Shown: positions 25,052 to 34,265 of the stretch, piece by piece
Layout of the letters: each line of letters begins with the position of its first letter
Numbering within the stretch: the first letter of the stretch is position 1
Assembly (NCBI GenBank): GCA_964542585.1
Contig: CAZIUI010000003.1
Span: forward strand, 62,001-126,000
DNA: 64,000 nt
Direction: 5' to 3'
Origin: CAYYUA01 sp964542585
Lineage (GTDB): Bacteria; Bacteroidota; Bacteroidia; CAILMK01; CAYYUA01
Program-made: the position numbers and the translations under genes
The notes under the pieces: generated by a model
Database searches by the model: none
Told to the model about the DNA's origin: nothing
The model's input: the letters and a program-made list of their open reading frames with translations, nothing else

Positions 25052-26338
25052 TCAAGCCTTTGTTTTAAGGATCGCCATACCAATTTCGCAAGACAGGCAC
25101 TGCTTGGCATCACAATAATGTTTTTTGAGGTGCAAAAGCGCCTGAGAATGCCCGGCATTTTTGTGGGGTGCACCTAGCGACTCCCACTTTTTAAGGATAC
25201 TGTTTTGCTCAGGGGGCATGGTTTCCAAAAGATTAATAGCTTGATCAACCATAGCAAGTTCTTCTCGAATTTGCCCGTAACTAAAAATAAAAGGGACTAC
25301 CGTATTTATCATAAGGTTATCAATACTTTTTTTCCCTAATCTTTTCGGACGCGATTCTTTGGCTTTTTTATCGGGCCAATAATGATCATGCCAGTAGGAG
25401 GTGGTCTCTACCTGGAATATTGGTCTAAGGCGTTCCAGGGTATCAGCGTTAAGGAATAAATGAAAAAGCCCTTTTGCATGGCTCAGAAACTGGGCTATCT
25501 GAGCAATTCTGACGGTGGGAAAATTAGCCGGTCTTAACCGTAAATGATTCCACTCATGGGGTTCCATGGGTATTAAACGATACTTCTGTTGTAAAAACTC
25601 GTATTCCTCTTGTAATTGCCGGGGATAAGCATCCGAATAGGAACCTCCTAGCATCCCCGCTTGCCCAAAAAGCAAAGCTTCTAGCTGAAAAGGCTGATCG
25701 GTATGCTTACCTATGATACGATAAGGGGTGCTTTTAGCAAGTCGCTCAAAAGGTTCAGCATTCACTTTGAATCCAAAATTACGGGCAAGAAGTTGATGCA
25801 AGGTTTCCTGCCAGTCATTGTTGTTTTCCGAAAGCAGCCTTTCGATCAAGGTTTGTTTAGCATTCAGTCGTTCCACCTGCAGGCGGTTTAGCCAATGACG
25901 AACGGTAAAAGTTTCTACTTCCTGGAAATGTTCTGCACATGGTATCCATTGCTGATTCGCCAAAAGGTGTTCATAACGGTCCAGTAAAGAATGCGTAATA
26001 CGGTGCTGAAGTGTTACACAAGGAATGTGCGAAATGCTGTCGGATTCCGGTGCTTGGCGGTCATCCATTAGTACTACATGAAGAATGACGTTCCTATAAG
26101 CTGGGTCATGGTGATGGCCATGCTGAAACCAATCCGTTGCTTTTTGGTGGATTTCCACATGACCGGCCCATAAGGTATCGCCCACCCGGATTCGAGCATT
26201 CATAAAATCCGGGCCAGCATCATGGTTGTGATAGCCGGTTCTTTTTACTTCAATCGGCTCTTTTGTAACAGTAGTGGTTAAATTTTTTTGATCAAAAAGC
26301 TGAAACTGCCATATAAAATGTAGCAGTGCTTCTTTCAT
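25052..26338 (-). CDS. DUF2851 family protein
   Basis: A 428-residue protein of a family nearly confined to Bacteroidota. Characteristic parts are MKEALLHFIWQFQLFDQ, the YHNHDAGPDFMNARI block, WAGHVEIHQKATDWFQHGHHHDPAYRNVILHVV, and a late LRPANFPTVRIAQIA. The C-terminus carries HYCDAKQCLSCEIG, with two cysteines 3 apart. The histidine and aspartate-rich start suggests metal binding, but no reaction is known. It lies 33 nt after pyrF and is followed by the PspC gene. Confidence 0.9.
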   Translation of the reverse strand: MKEALLHFIWQFQLFDQKNLTTTVTKEPIEVKRTGYHNHDAGPDFMNARIRVGDTLWAGHVEIHQKATDWFQHGHHHDPAYRNVILHVVLMDDRQAPESDSISHIPCVTLQHRITHSLLDRYEHLLANQQWIPCAEHFQEVETFTVRHWLNRLQVERLNAKQTLIERLLSENNNDWQETLHQLLARNFGFKVNAEPFERLAKSTPYRIIGKHTDQPFQLEALLFGQAGMLGGSYSDAYPRQLQEEYEFLQQKYRLIPMEPHEWNHLRLRPANFPTVRIAQIAQFLSHAKGLFHLFLNADTLERLRPIFQVETTSYWHDHYWPDKKAKESRPKRLGKKSIDNLMINTVVPFIFSYGQIREELAMVDQAINLLETMPPEQNSILKKWESLGAPHKNAGHSQALLHLKKHYCDAKQCLSCEIGMAILKTKA

Positions 26339-26371
26339 ATTCCTATAATTCCCAGTGTTAGGTACACAAAC

Positions 26372-27175
26372 TTATAGGAAATTTTGCATATTTTGTTGAT
26401 AAGTGGCAGCTTGAGTGCCAGCAGCTTCAGCATAATCGGGACCGCTTGATTGGTACAGGATATCACGACTAACATTCACCAATAAAGCGTGATCAGGGCC
26501 TAAACCATGTTGCATAACGTCTTCCAGGCTTCCTCCTTGGGACCCGATACCTGGAACCAGTAAAGCATGATGAGGGTAATTTTCGCGTACGGTTCTTAAT
26601 TCATCAGATCTAGTAGCACCAACGACAAACATCAGCCTTTCTTGATCAGCCCAGTATGATGCTTCAGCTAATACTTGTTCATACATCGGCCGGTCTTTAA
26701 CGTTCAGATACTGGAAATCCGATGCACTGGGATTTGATGTTAGCGCTAGGACAATCACTGCCTTTTCGGGATAGTCCAGGAAAGGCATAATCCCATCTCT
26801 ACCCATGTAAGGAGACAGGGTGATAGCATCAACATCCAGTAATTCGAAAAAAGCACGGGCATATTGTGCTGCTGTGTTCCCGATATCGCTTCTTTTAGCA
26901 TCTGCAATAACGAACTTCCCTGCTGGTATGGATTGAATAGTGGCATCCATCAATTCCCATCCGTGAGCACCTAAAGCTTCATAAAAAGCAGTATTGATCT
27001 TGTAACCGATACAATAAGGAGCTGTAGCCGAAATGATGCTTTGGTTAAAGGCCAATAAGGGATTTTGGTAGTTGTCAGCCAGATGCTTAGGAACGCTTGC
27101 AGGATCTGTATCCAGCCCTACACACAGATTACTTTGGGTTTGATAAACCTGTTTTAGGAGGCCTGAACGTAGCAT
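26372..27175 (-). CDS. pyrF: Orotidine 5'-phosphate decarboxylase (type 2)
   Basis: A TIM-barrel enzyme of 267 residues that makes UMP, the last step of de novo pyrimidine synthesis. The catalytic array is VIADAKRSDIGNTA with K94 and the neighbouring aspartates. CVGLDTDP near the start and LVPGIGSQGGS late in the protein are typical of the longer type 2 enzymes. No other pyrimidine gene is adjacent. It lies between the small lipoprotein gene (18 nt upstream) and the DUF2851 gene on the same strand. Confidence 0.96.
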   Translation of the reverse strand: MLRSGLLKQVYQTQSNLCVGLDTDPASVPKHLADNYQNPLLAFNQSIISATAPYCIGYKINTAFYEALGAHGWELMDATIQSIPAGKFVIADAKRSDIGNTAAQYARAFFELLDVDAITLSPYMGRDGIMPFLDYPEKAVIVLALTSNPSASDFQYLNVKDRPMYEQVLAEASYWADQERLMFVVGATRSDELRTVRENYPHHALLVPGIGSQGGSLEDVMQHGLGPDHALLVNVSRDILYQSSGPDYAEAAGTQAATYQQNMQNFL

Positions 27176-27193
27176 GAAAAGGAAAATGTTTCA

Positions 27194-27736
27194 TTATTTG
27201 AAAGGGATCGGAGGCGTTGAGACGACATTACTACGATTCAAATCGCGATCTACAATAAATATCTCAAAACGGATTTGACCATCGTAAGTACGCTCTGGAA
27301 AGCTAGGAGATGTTATTTGAATATCAGAAATCGTTGTCTTGATTTTTCCTTCTATTGCTTTGTTACGACTATCAGGAGTAATGTAAGGAAAACGGTAAGT
27401 ATAGATAATGGTGTCTTGCTTAAACGGACCTCTAGTTGTAAGGTGAAACGCTCCATTATATTTTTCATAGTAACGCACGAACATGTTGTGGTAAAACCGG
27501 TTGCCAGTATCAAAAGGGGGTTCGGTTTGGGATTTTTTTAGCCCTAAATTGCCATCCCCATCCTTATATCCTACTGTGAGTCGAATGGCGGAATCATTTC
27601 CCAACTTTTCATAGTTTTTAAAGGTAATAGTAGGCTCTGTATCAAAATCTGTTGATGGACTACAATTTGATAAAAATAAGCCTATACTAACCAATAAGCC
27701 CACAAATAAACACTTGTAAGTTTTACGAAAAGCCAT
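27194..27736 (-). CDS. Lipoprotein of unknown function
   Basis: The preferred ATG at 27736 gives 180 residues: MAFRKTYKCLFVGLLVSIGLFLSNC with lipobox LSNC (C25). An upstream ATG at 27766 is in frame, but it would put a polar stretch before the signal. The mature part has an all-beta look (PTITFKNYEKLGNDSAIRL, GYKDGDGNLG, RFEIFIVDRDLNRSNVV), similar to small Bacteroidota lipoproteins with a DxDGD-like calcium-type loop (KDGDGNLG). No firm family. Its ATG overlaps the ATG of the divergent LuxE-like gene in the sequence CATG. Confidence 0.75.
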   Translation of the reverse strand: MAFRKTYKCLFVGLLVSIGLFLSNCSPSTDFDTEPTITFKNYEKLGNDSAIRLTVGYKDGDGNLGLKKSQTEPPFDTGNRFYHNMFVRYYEKYNGAFHLTTRGPFKQDTIIYTYRFPYITPDSRNKAIEGKIKTTISDIQITSPSFPERTYDGQIRFEIFIVDRDLNRSNVVSTPPIPFK

Positions 27737-28709
27737 GTCTGACTTCTTTTTGAAAACACCAAACAAAACACAGGAATTTTATTCAGATGCGTGGAACTGT
27801 TTTAAGATTCAGGCAACCCATAATCCTGTTTATAAAGGCTATCTATCCCTATTAGGCAACAATATTAAAAACATAAACAGCCTATGTCAATTACCGTTCC
27901 TGCCCGTTGAGATGTTTAAGCATCATGCTATAAAAACGGGGGATTTCAGCCCTGAGACGGTCTTTTACAGCAGTGGAACCACAAACCAGATTAGGGCAGC
28001 TCATCCTATCAAAAGCGTTAACAAATACCATAAAATAGCAGTAGAGGCATTTAAGCTTCAATACGGAAACCCTGAAAATTTTGCTGTTCTGGGGCTATTG
28101 CCCTCTTACCTTGAAAATCCTAATGCCTCATTGGTAAATATGGTTCAACACTTCATTAACCTAAGTGCTTACCATGACAGTGGCTTCTTCCTGACCAATC
28201 ATGAGGATCTTGCAACTACCCTTAAACGCTTAGAAGCTAATGGTACCCCAACATTACTGATAGGGGTCAGTTTCGCTTTGATAAATTTTGCAGAGCAATA
28301 TCCCATGACCCTAAACCATACGACAGTAATGGAAACCGGAGGCATGAAAGGTTATAAAAAAGAATTAGTAAGGGAGGAACTCCACCAAATAATTCGAAAA
28401 GCCTTTGGAATAGATCAAGTGCATGCCGAATATGGAATGACAGAGCTTATGTCCCAAGCATATGCTAAAAAGGATGGTATCTTTAAGCCACCACCCTGGA
28501 TGAAAGTTTTGGTTCGCGACCCTTATGATCCTTTCAGCATAAGTACAACAGGGAAAGGAGCTTTGAATATTATTGATCTAGCCAATGACCACTCTTGCGC
28601 TTTCTTAGCCACGCAAGACCTTGGAAGCGTTTTCTATGATGGATCATTTAGCGTTCTTGGTCGCTTTGATCATGCTGAGCTCCGAGGTTGTAACCTTATG
28701 GTCCCCTAA
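27735..28709 (+). CDS. LuxE/PaaK-like acyl-activating enzyme
   Basis: A 324-residue protein of the adenylate-forming (ANL) superfamily, shorter type, like LuxE acyl-protein synthetase and exopolysaccharide-linked acyltransferases. Motifs are VFYSSGTT (phosphate-binding, near 75-82), LLPSYLENPNASLV, METGGMKGYKKELVREEL, and the AEYGMTELMSQAY segment that corresponds to the adenine-binding loop. It probably activates a carboxylic or fatty acid. Bacteroidota carry one or two copies as conserved genes of unknown role. No luciferase or reductase genes are present. It ends next to a hairpin shared with the convergent T9SS gene. Confidence 0.82.
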   Translation: MSDFFLKTPNKTQEFYSDAWNCFKIQATHNPVYKGYLSLLGNNIKNINSLCQLPFLPVEMFKHHAIKTGDFSPETVFYSSGTTNQIRAAHPIKSVNKYHKIAVEAFKLQYGNPENFAVLGLLPSYLENPNASLVNMVQHFINLSAYHDSGFFLTNHEDLATTLKRLEANGTPTLLIGVSFALINFAEQYPMTLNHTTVMETGGMKGYKKELVREELHQIIRKAFGIDQVHAEYGMTELMSQAYAKKDGIFKPPPWMKVLVRDPYDPFSISTTGKGALNIIDLANDHSCAFLATQDLGSVFYDGSFSVLGRFDHAELRGCNLMVP

Positions 28710-28712
28710 AAA

Positions 28713-28746
28713 AAGGCAGCTGATCTAAAATTAGAACAGCTGCCTT
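28713..28746 (-). terminator. Terminator of the VPS10/BNR T9SS gene
   Basis: A 10-bp stem (AAGGCAGCTG with CAGCTGCCTT) and 14-nt loop precede a run of seven T on the minus strand, 34 nt after the stop of the convergent T9SS gene. On the plus strand it follows the LuxE-like stop by 3 nt but lacks a T-run, so it mainly serves the minus strand. Confidence 0.8.
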
Positions 28747-28779
28747 AAGTCCTTCAGATAAGCCTAGCTTGGTATGAAG

Positions 28780-31700
28780 CTATTGAACAACAACCTTAGC
28801 AGTTTTCCTGATATTATCTCCGGTCAGATTTAGTACATAATTACCTTCAATTAAACCGGACACCTGCAACCGAAGTTGCTGAGAGGAAGGCTGACCTTGT
28901 AAAACTTTTTGTTTTACAACCTGACCATTCATATTTACCATTTGAAGGCGAGCTCTTGTGTTTTCGGGAATATCCAGCTCCACATTGGTATAGTCACTTG
29001 CAGGGTTGGGATAAGCTTTAATAGAAGCCTTATATTCCTTACCACTTTGATTTTTCTGGTCAGGGATACTTACTAATGGCAGGCCAGTTTCATAAATGCC
29101 GCGACCATAGGTGGCTGCATAAGCTTTAAAACTAAAGTTATCCTTGAATTGCCGCATCATGAATACGGGGACCTTTTTCATTCCCTTGTTGATAGGCTGC
29201 CATCCTGATGTAGGAGATTGTTGATCATAACCCCATATACCCATTTCAGTGCCAACAATTATCTGCGAAGCAGAATCAAGCTTAAAGAAGCCATCATAAA
29301 CCGGCATTTCAGGTAGTGGATTATTACCTAAATTATCAAGAGCAGAAAAATTGGGATTATCGGCTTTAGCATTATTCGAAAAGAAAACATGGTTTCGTAC
29401 ACCATAGTTACCAACGGTGACTAACATCCTACTCCTGTCACCCCTTTCGTAAGTTGCTGATGTTACTACGCCATTAAAGTTTCCAAGATTTTGAACCGTG
29501 ATATTATTAGAATCGGCAAAAGCTCCTGTATTAGGAATGCCCTTATAGGTGTAATTAGCGTTTCGAAAACCCTTAATTCGGAATAAACGTCCACTACCGT
29601 TTTCAGTACCTCCACCAACAAGCAAGGCCTTACCATCTTTTGAATATTTAATAGTAGCTGGTGTTTCAAGCGAGATATCGGCCAATTTATACCAGGTTGG
29701 TGTGGAATTGAAGTTCAACATATCAGGCGTAACCCATACTTCATCCCTAAGCGCTAAGAAAAACAATGCGGTAACAGGATCTTGAACCTTGATTTCTTCT
29801 TCAGGCGCTAAAGCTGAATCAATACCTACGGTAAAATCTACCCCATTATCACTAGTAATCGTAATAGAATCACCGGGCAAACGCGCTAAATCTCTTAGAG
29901 CCCTAAACTCTTGGCCTTGGAGACGATCAAATTCTTGGCTATCCGCTTCATAAGCTTGTACAAGATCAGGCGAAACGTTTTTGGTTTCCCCAGCTTCAAG
30001 CGCTACCTCCGTTCTAACGCCAAAGACTATAGAATCCTTTGAAAGTTTGTCATTTCGGTTTTCATAAAGTTCGAAAGGTGTATTAAATAACACACGATCT
30101 CTAGCAGTGGACAATTCTCTAGGTTCTGGTAGATCGATCCTACCATCATACAAACCCCTGTTATAACTACCACCTTCATCGGAGGATCTACCAAGGTTAG
30201 CATATTGAGATTCAGAAACATAAACACTCGGGCGAAGCTCACTAATTACGGAATAGAAGCCATCACCGCCTAATACTTCTCTATAGCTCCTCTCCGTTAA
30301 TCCATCTTTCAAATACTTGAAAGTACCGTTATCTTGAGTGCCTCCAAGGACATCGCCATTGGGAACTGCATCAAAAGCATAAAACTGTGCAGTAGTAAAA
30401 CCATTGTTAAGTTGCTTGAATTCAGGATCTAGCCTTTTAGAAAAATCAGTAATAGTTCTAGCAATACCTCCATCACTACCGATATACATAATAGGTGGAT
30501 TAGACTTGGTATCAAATCGGATCTCATGATTGTCGGCATGAAGGTAGTTTGGGTTTTTATTTTCCCCGAAAAACTTGGTTCCATTAGCAATCTTTTGCCA
30601 CTGGCCGTTGCCTTGGCCGTTATCTTGATAAGTCCAAAAAGTAATCCCGCCAACGTAAATTTGGTTTTTATTAAATGGGCTTACCGCGAGGGCATTATCC
30701 CAGGTTCCCTGACCTTGAGTGGGCCTGCTAAAGGGGTCAAATAAAGCGTTATTTTCTCCTTCAGCTATGGCATTCCAAGTTTCCCCTTTGTCTTTTGAGC
30801 GATAGATTCCTTTCAACCGCTCACCCCTGGCAGTGGTAACATTGGCATAAACCACATCATTATCAGTTGGCGCAAAATCAAGTTCTATACGTCCTATATC
30901 ATTCTGGGGGAAGCCGGCATTCCTATCAATTGAGGAAAAGCTATTACCTCCGTCTGTTGATCGGAAAAGGGAGCGTTGAGAAGCTGTAAACAAGGTACTC
31001 CCGTCATCAGAAAATTCTACTTCTAGATAGATATTCGGCCTTAGCCCATTTGTTTTCCTTGACCAGGATTGCCCTCCATCAGTTGATTCCATTAAACCAT
31101 TCATTGTGGCAGCGAAGATGCGCTGGGGGTTATTAGGGTCTATGGCTATTTCATTTACACTGCTCCAGATGGATCTTTGGGAACCAAAAGGTTGGTCGGG
31201 AATAGTACTTTGCAGATGCTCCCAGGTCTCGCCACCATCAGTTGACTTCCACATCCCCATACCTTTGAAACCAGATCGAGCATTGGCACCTTGTAGGCCC
31301 CATATAGTTGTAAAACCACGTTCGCCGGTGCCAAAATAAATGGTACCATTACTAGCCTGCTCCATACATGAAATGGCCAGACTTTTAAACTTACCAGAGG
31401 CTTCATATGGAACTTCTTGCCAGGTAACGCCTTTATTAGTAGACTTATAGAGGCCACCGCTAACACCACCAGCAAATAGCACATTGTTATTTTGGTTACT
31501 AACAATAATGGACCGGGTGCGCCCCCCAACGTTATCAGGACCTATGTTTTTCCAATTGATATCAAAAGCAGAAGACTTTGCTCTTACGCTATTATCTTCA
31601 GCCTGTTCGTAAGCCCTTTTGACATCAGTTATACTGTACGTTCCTGTGGAAGGATTTGCTCTCATGGTTTTGAGATAGCGTGCGGCACCCGAAGCCCCTT

Positions 31701-31872
31701 CTTCCTCTTCTTCTACCGGCTCAACTACTTTGGTAGGGTCAGTAGGTTGGTAGGGCTTATAGTGGACTGGGCCTTGATTCCCATCCTTGAAAAACCCATA
31801 CGTTACACCCGCTGATCCAACGAATGCAGCTAATCCAATGAGTAAACCATTATTTAACTTCATAAAGGCCAT
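28780..31872 (-). CDS. T9SS-secreted BNR/VPS10-type beta-propeller protein
   Basis: A 1030-residue exported protein with a signal-type N-terminus (residues 5-26 hydrophobic). It contains many sortilin/BNR repeats of the form STDGGxTW or STNKGVTW (for example SKDKGETW, SEDGGQSW-like), which build one or two ten-bladed-type propellers. The C-terminal about 80 residues form a T9SS type A sorting domain (KAYPNPASDYTNVELDI to RKTAKVVVQ) that directs transport across the outer membrane and attachment at the surface. Ligands are unknown; such proteins may be adhesins or glycan-active. ATG 31863 is an alternative start. It is last after the barrel gene and lipA, 20 nt after lipA. Confidence 0.9.
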   Translation of the reverse strand: MAFMKLNNGLLIGLAAFVGSAGVTYGFFKDGNQGPVHYKPYQPTDPTKVVEPVEEEEEGASGAARYLKTMRANPSTGTYSITDVKRAYEQAEDNSVRAKSSAFDINWKNIGPDNVGGRTRSIIVSNQNNNVLFAGGVSGGLYKSTNKGVTWQEVPYEASGKFKSLAISCMEQASNGTIYFGTGERGFTTIWGLQGANARSGFKGMGMWKSTDGGETWEHLQSTIPDQPFGSQRSIWSSVNEIAIDPNNPQRIFAATMNGLMESTDGGQSWSRKTNGLRPNIYLEVEFSDDGSTLFTASQRSLFRSTDGGNSFSSIDRNAGFPQNDIGRIELDFAPTDNDVVYANVTTARGERLKGIYRSKDKGETWNAIAEGENNALFDPFSRPTQGQGTWDNALAVSPFNKNQIYVGGITFWTYQDNGQGNGQWQKIANGTKFFGENKNPNYLHADNHEIRFDTKSNPPIMYIGSDGGIARTITDFSKRLDPEFKQLNNGFTTAQFYAFDAVPNGDVLGGTQDNGTFKYLKDGLTERSYREVLGGDGFYSVISELRPSVYVSESQYANLGRSSDEGGSYNRGLYDGRIDLPEPRELSTARDRVLFNTPFELYENRNDKLSKDSIVFGVRTEVALEAGETKNVSPDLVQAYEADSQEFDRLQGQEFRALRDLARLPGDSITITSDNGVDFTVGIDSALAPEEEIKVQDPVTALFFLALRDEVWVTPDMLNFNSTPTWYKLADISLETPATIKYSKDGKALLVGGGTENGSGRLFRIKGFRNANYTYKGIPNTGAFADSNNITVQNLGNFNGVVTSATYERGDRSRMLVTVGNYGVRNHVFFSNNAKADNPNFSALDNLGNNPLPEMPVYDGFFKLDSASQIIVGTEMGIWGYDQQSPTSGWQPINKGMKKVPVFMMRQFKDNFSFKAYAATYGRGIYETGLPLVSIPDQKNQSGKEYKASIKAYPNPASDYTNVELDIPENTRARLQMVNMNGQVVKQKVLQGQPSSQQLRLQVSGLIEGNYVLNLTGDNIRKTAKVVVQ

Positions 31873-31892
31873 TTTTAAAAATCAATTATAAT

Positions 31893-32810
31893 TTAGTTAG
31901 CAGTTACCTGTTCTTTTTCTTTATTGGGATAAACATGACGTTCAGCGTGATAAGAGGACCTGACTAAAGGACCTGATTCAACAAAATCAAACCCTAGCTC
32001 CATTCCTACTTCCTTAAAGTGCTGGAATTTCTCCGGCGGAACAAAATGGGAAATATTTAAATGTTTTTGGGTGGGTTGCAAGTACTGACCAATGGTTACT
32101 ACATCCACGTTCACATCTCTTAAGTCATGGAGGATTTGATACACATCATCATCCGACTCGCCTAGACCTAGCATAAAACCAGTTTTTGTACGCACACCAG
32201 CTTCCTTAGTCCGCCGAAGTTGTTCTAAACTACGGTAATACTTGGCTTGGGGCCTTACTTTCCTATACATACCTTTTACAGTCTCCATATTATGGGAGAT
32301 AACCTCAGGATTTTCATCAATAACCCTTTGCAGCGCAGTCCAATCGGCTTTGAAATCCGGTATCAAAACTTCTATGGTGGTTTCAGGACTATATTGCTTA
32401 ATTTTTCGAATCGTATCAGCCCAAATAATGGAACCTTTATCTTCTAGCTCATCCCGATTAACTGAAGTAATTACAGCATGCTGTAGATTCATTAATTGTA
32501 TGGCTTCAGCAACACGGTGAGGCTCATCATCATCGTACTCTTGCGGCTTACCGGTAGCTACTGCGCAAAATGAACAGGAACGGGTACAGGTATTGCCTAA
32601 AATCATAAAAGTGGCAGTACCTCTACCCCAACACTCGCCCATATTTGGGCAATTACCGCTTTGGCAGATCGTGTGGAGCTTGTAATCTTCAACTATTTGA
32701 CGCACTTTTTTATAGTTGTCGCCGGTTGGAAGTTTTACCTTTAACCAGGGAGGTTTTGTCCGCTTAGCTTTTTTATGTCCAGTTTGATCTTTTGTTATCG
32801 TTGAATCCAT
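31893..32810 (-). CDS. lipA: Lipoyl synthase
   Basis: A radical-SAM enzyme of 305 residues that inserts two sulfurs into protein-bound octanoate, giving lipoyl groups for 2-oxoacid dehydrogenases and the glycine cleavage system. The auxiliary 4Fe-4S cluster cysteines are C49, C54 and C60 (CQSGNCPNMGEC), the SAM cluster cysteines are C75, C79 and C82 (CTRSCSFC), and the C-terminal RSSYHAE supplies the conserved serine ligand. Length is normal. LipB is not adjacent. It sits between a barrel-like gene and the VPS10-type gene on the minus strand. Confidence 0.97.
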   Translation of the reverse strand: MDSTITKDQTGHKKAKRTKPPWLKVKLPTGDNYKKVRQIVEDYKLHTICQSGNCPNMGECWGRGTATFMILGNTCTRSCSFCAVATGKPQEYDDDEPHRVAEAIQLMNLQHAVITSVNRDELEDKGSIIWADTIRKIKQYSPETTIEVLIPDFKADWTALQRVIDENPEVISHNMETVKGMYRKVRPQAKYYRSLEQLRRTKEAGVRTKTGFMLGLGESDDDVYQILHDLRDVNVDVVTIGQYLQPTQKHLNISHFVPPEKFQHFKEVGMELGFDFVESGPLVRSSYHAERHVYPNKEKEQVTAN

Positions 32811-32848
32811 ACTTTAAATTTAGATGTTACCTTTTAACGTTAATACGT

Positions 32849-33643
32849 TTACCAGTGTTTTCCAAAACTTAAACTTACATATAAGTTAACGAAAATACGC
32901 TTGTTTTTGCGCTTCTCAAAATAGAAAATCGGCATGCGTTGGATGAAAGCATCAACCATGATTCCAGCCTCAATACTTTTGAATCGTTCCCGATCCTCGC
33001 CCCAAGCAAATGAGAAGCTTGTTTTTGCGCTTAATCCCGGTTTCACACTAATTTCGGATAAACCTCTTACATATGGAGCACCCCCGAATATATTCCCTTG
33101 ATTATTGTGAATCTGGGGTTTGTAACGAACAGTTTTTTTAACGGTTTCACCATTATCTTTATCCTTAAGAAGCTCAATGTAATCAGGTTTAAGCAATCCC
33201 AAATTTGGCCCTACCAGGTAATTCCAATCAATGCGAACGCCAATAGCCTCCTGTTTATCAGCTATTTCTATTTGACGACCAATTCCAAAGCGAGCTAACA
33301 TCAAGGCGTTTTTCCTGCTAAAAACATAAGGGTTTGCCTGGTCGAAACCAGGATTTACGACTTTGGTTTCTTTAGGGTGCTTAAGTGAAAACAAATAATC
33401 AAAACTGTATAAATTAGTTACATCTTTGTTTTCTTGACGGCCATATAAAACACCTATACCCCACCCATTGGTGTGACCTATGGCACCTCCTTTTAATTGC
33501 TGTTCAGTACGTATATCTACTTTTTGTTGGTTGGTGTCATTACTTTTTTGCGCATTGGCTGGAAAGAGCAAAACGCACCAACACATCAATGAAATTACAA
33601 CTTTGAGTACAGTATAAATTTGTTTCAAGGCCACGAAAGCCAT
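32849..33643 (-). CDS. Secreted outer-membrane barrel-like protein
   Basis: A 264-residue protein. The hydrophobic segment at 7-27 and the ANAQ end of the signal (about 29-32) point to signal peptidase I. The mature part has amphipathic strands (GGAIGHTNGWGIGVLYG, AIGVRIDWNYLVGPNLGLL, KPGLSAKTSFSFAWG) and a C-terminal strand NLYVSLSFGKHW, fitting a small beta barrel. I recognise it as a conserved Bacteroidota protein seen near lipA, without known function. It starts the minus-strand unit with lipA (38 nt) and the VPS10-type gene. Confidence 0.7.
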   Translation of the reverse strand: MAFVALKQIYTVLKVVISLMCWCVLLFPANAQKSNDTNQQKVDIRTEQQLKGGAIGHTNGWGIGVLYGRQENKDVTNLYSFDYLFSLKHPKETKVVNPGFDQANPYVFSRKNALMLARFGIGRQIEIADKQEAIGVRIDWNYLVGPNLGLLKPDYIELLKDKDNGETVKKTVRYKPQIHNNQGNIFGGAPYVRGLSEISVKPGLSAKTSFSFAWGEDRERFKSIEAGIMVDAFIQRMPIFYFEKRKNKRIFVNLYVSLSFGKHW

Positions 33644-33704
33644 ACCTTACCCACTCAATTTTTCAGACCAAACGTAACAAATTAGCTAAAAGTTGTTTGT
33701 AATT

Positions 33705-34112
33705 ATGGAAATCGCAGAAGTACGTTACTCCGGAAATCTCAAGACTGAAGCAACGCATGAACTATCAAACCAAACCATTAAAACAGATGCGCCACCCGAT
33801 AATAACGGTGATGGGGCAGCTTTTTCACCCACCGACCTTTTGGCAACCTCTTTAGCGGCTTGCATGGTAACAACAATGGGGATAAGGGCCCAACAGCATA
33901 ATTTATTATTGGATGACGTTACGGTTAATGTTAGCAAAGAAATGGCAGCTGATCCCAGGCGAGTATCCACCATCCAGCTAACATTTGAGGTTTCAGCCCC
34001 AAATATAACAGACGGCCAAAAGCAATTACTGGAGGAAGCCGCTCAGAGTTGCCCTGTTTCTCAAAGCCTGTCTTCTGAGGTTAAGCAAGATGTTACCTTC
34101 GACTTTGTTTGA
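33705..34112 (+). CDS. OsmC/Ohr family peroxiredoxin-like protein
   Basis: A 135-residue thiol peroxidase-type protein that likely detoxifies organic hydroperoxides. The family motif FSPTDLLATSLAACM carries C53, and the second catalytic cysteine is C116 in EAAQSCPVSQSL. ATG 33705 is used; a TTG four codons upstream is in frame but unlikely. OsmC and Ohr share this fold; the C53 context LAACM fits OsmC-like members. The gene stands alone, divergent from the barrel gene. Confidence 0.92.
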   Translation: MEIAEVRYSGNLKTEATHELSNQTIKTDAPPDNNGDGAAFSPTDLLATSLAACMVTTMGIRAQQHNLLLDDVTVNVSKEMAADPRRVSTIQLTFEVSAPNITDGQKQLLEEAAQSCPVSQSLSSEVKQDVTFDFV

Positions 34113-34229
34113 TAAAGCTTCACTTGTGTAATCAAAAAGCGCCAGTAGTACTGCAAAACCGTATTGCTTAACCCCATTTATGGAAGGTTAAAGAGGCTAT
34201 CATTAGTTTATTGAGCAGGTTGAAAGTAT

Positions 34230-34263
34230 AATGGTGCCTTTGGTTCTTTACCGTGGCACCATT
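34230..34263 (-). terminator. Hairpin after the small lipoprotein gene
   Basis: Arms AATGGTGCC (34230-34238) and GGCACCATT (34255-34263) form a 9-bp perfect stem with a 16-nt loop. On the minus strand it begins 2 nt after the stop of the small lipoprotein gene. The tail (ATACTTTC) is not a clean T-run, so termination or 3'-end protection are both possible. Confidence 0.5.
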
Positions 34264-34265
34264 TA

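Noticed and set aside
24972..25055. N-terminal extension of the PspC protein from a TTG overlapping the DUF2851 stop
   Set aside because: Homologues begin at the MSKLLSKIK segment, ATG 24971, and no start context supports the TTG.
27735..28709. LuxE-like gene as evidence of bioluminescence
   Set aside because: There are no luxA, luxB, luxC or luxD genes; the motif pattern is that of general acyl-activating enzymes.
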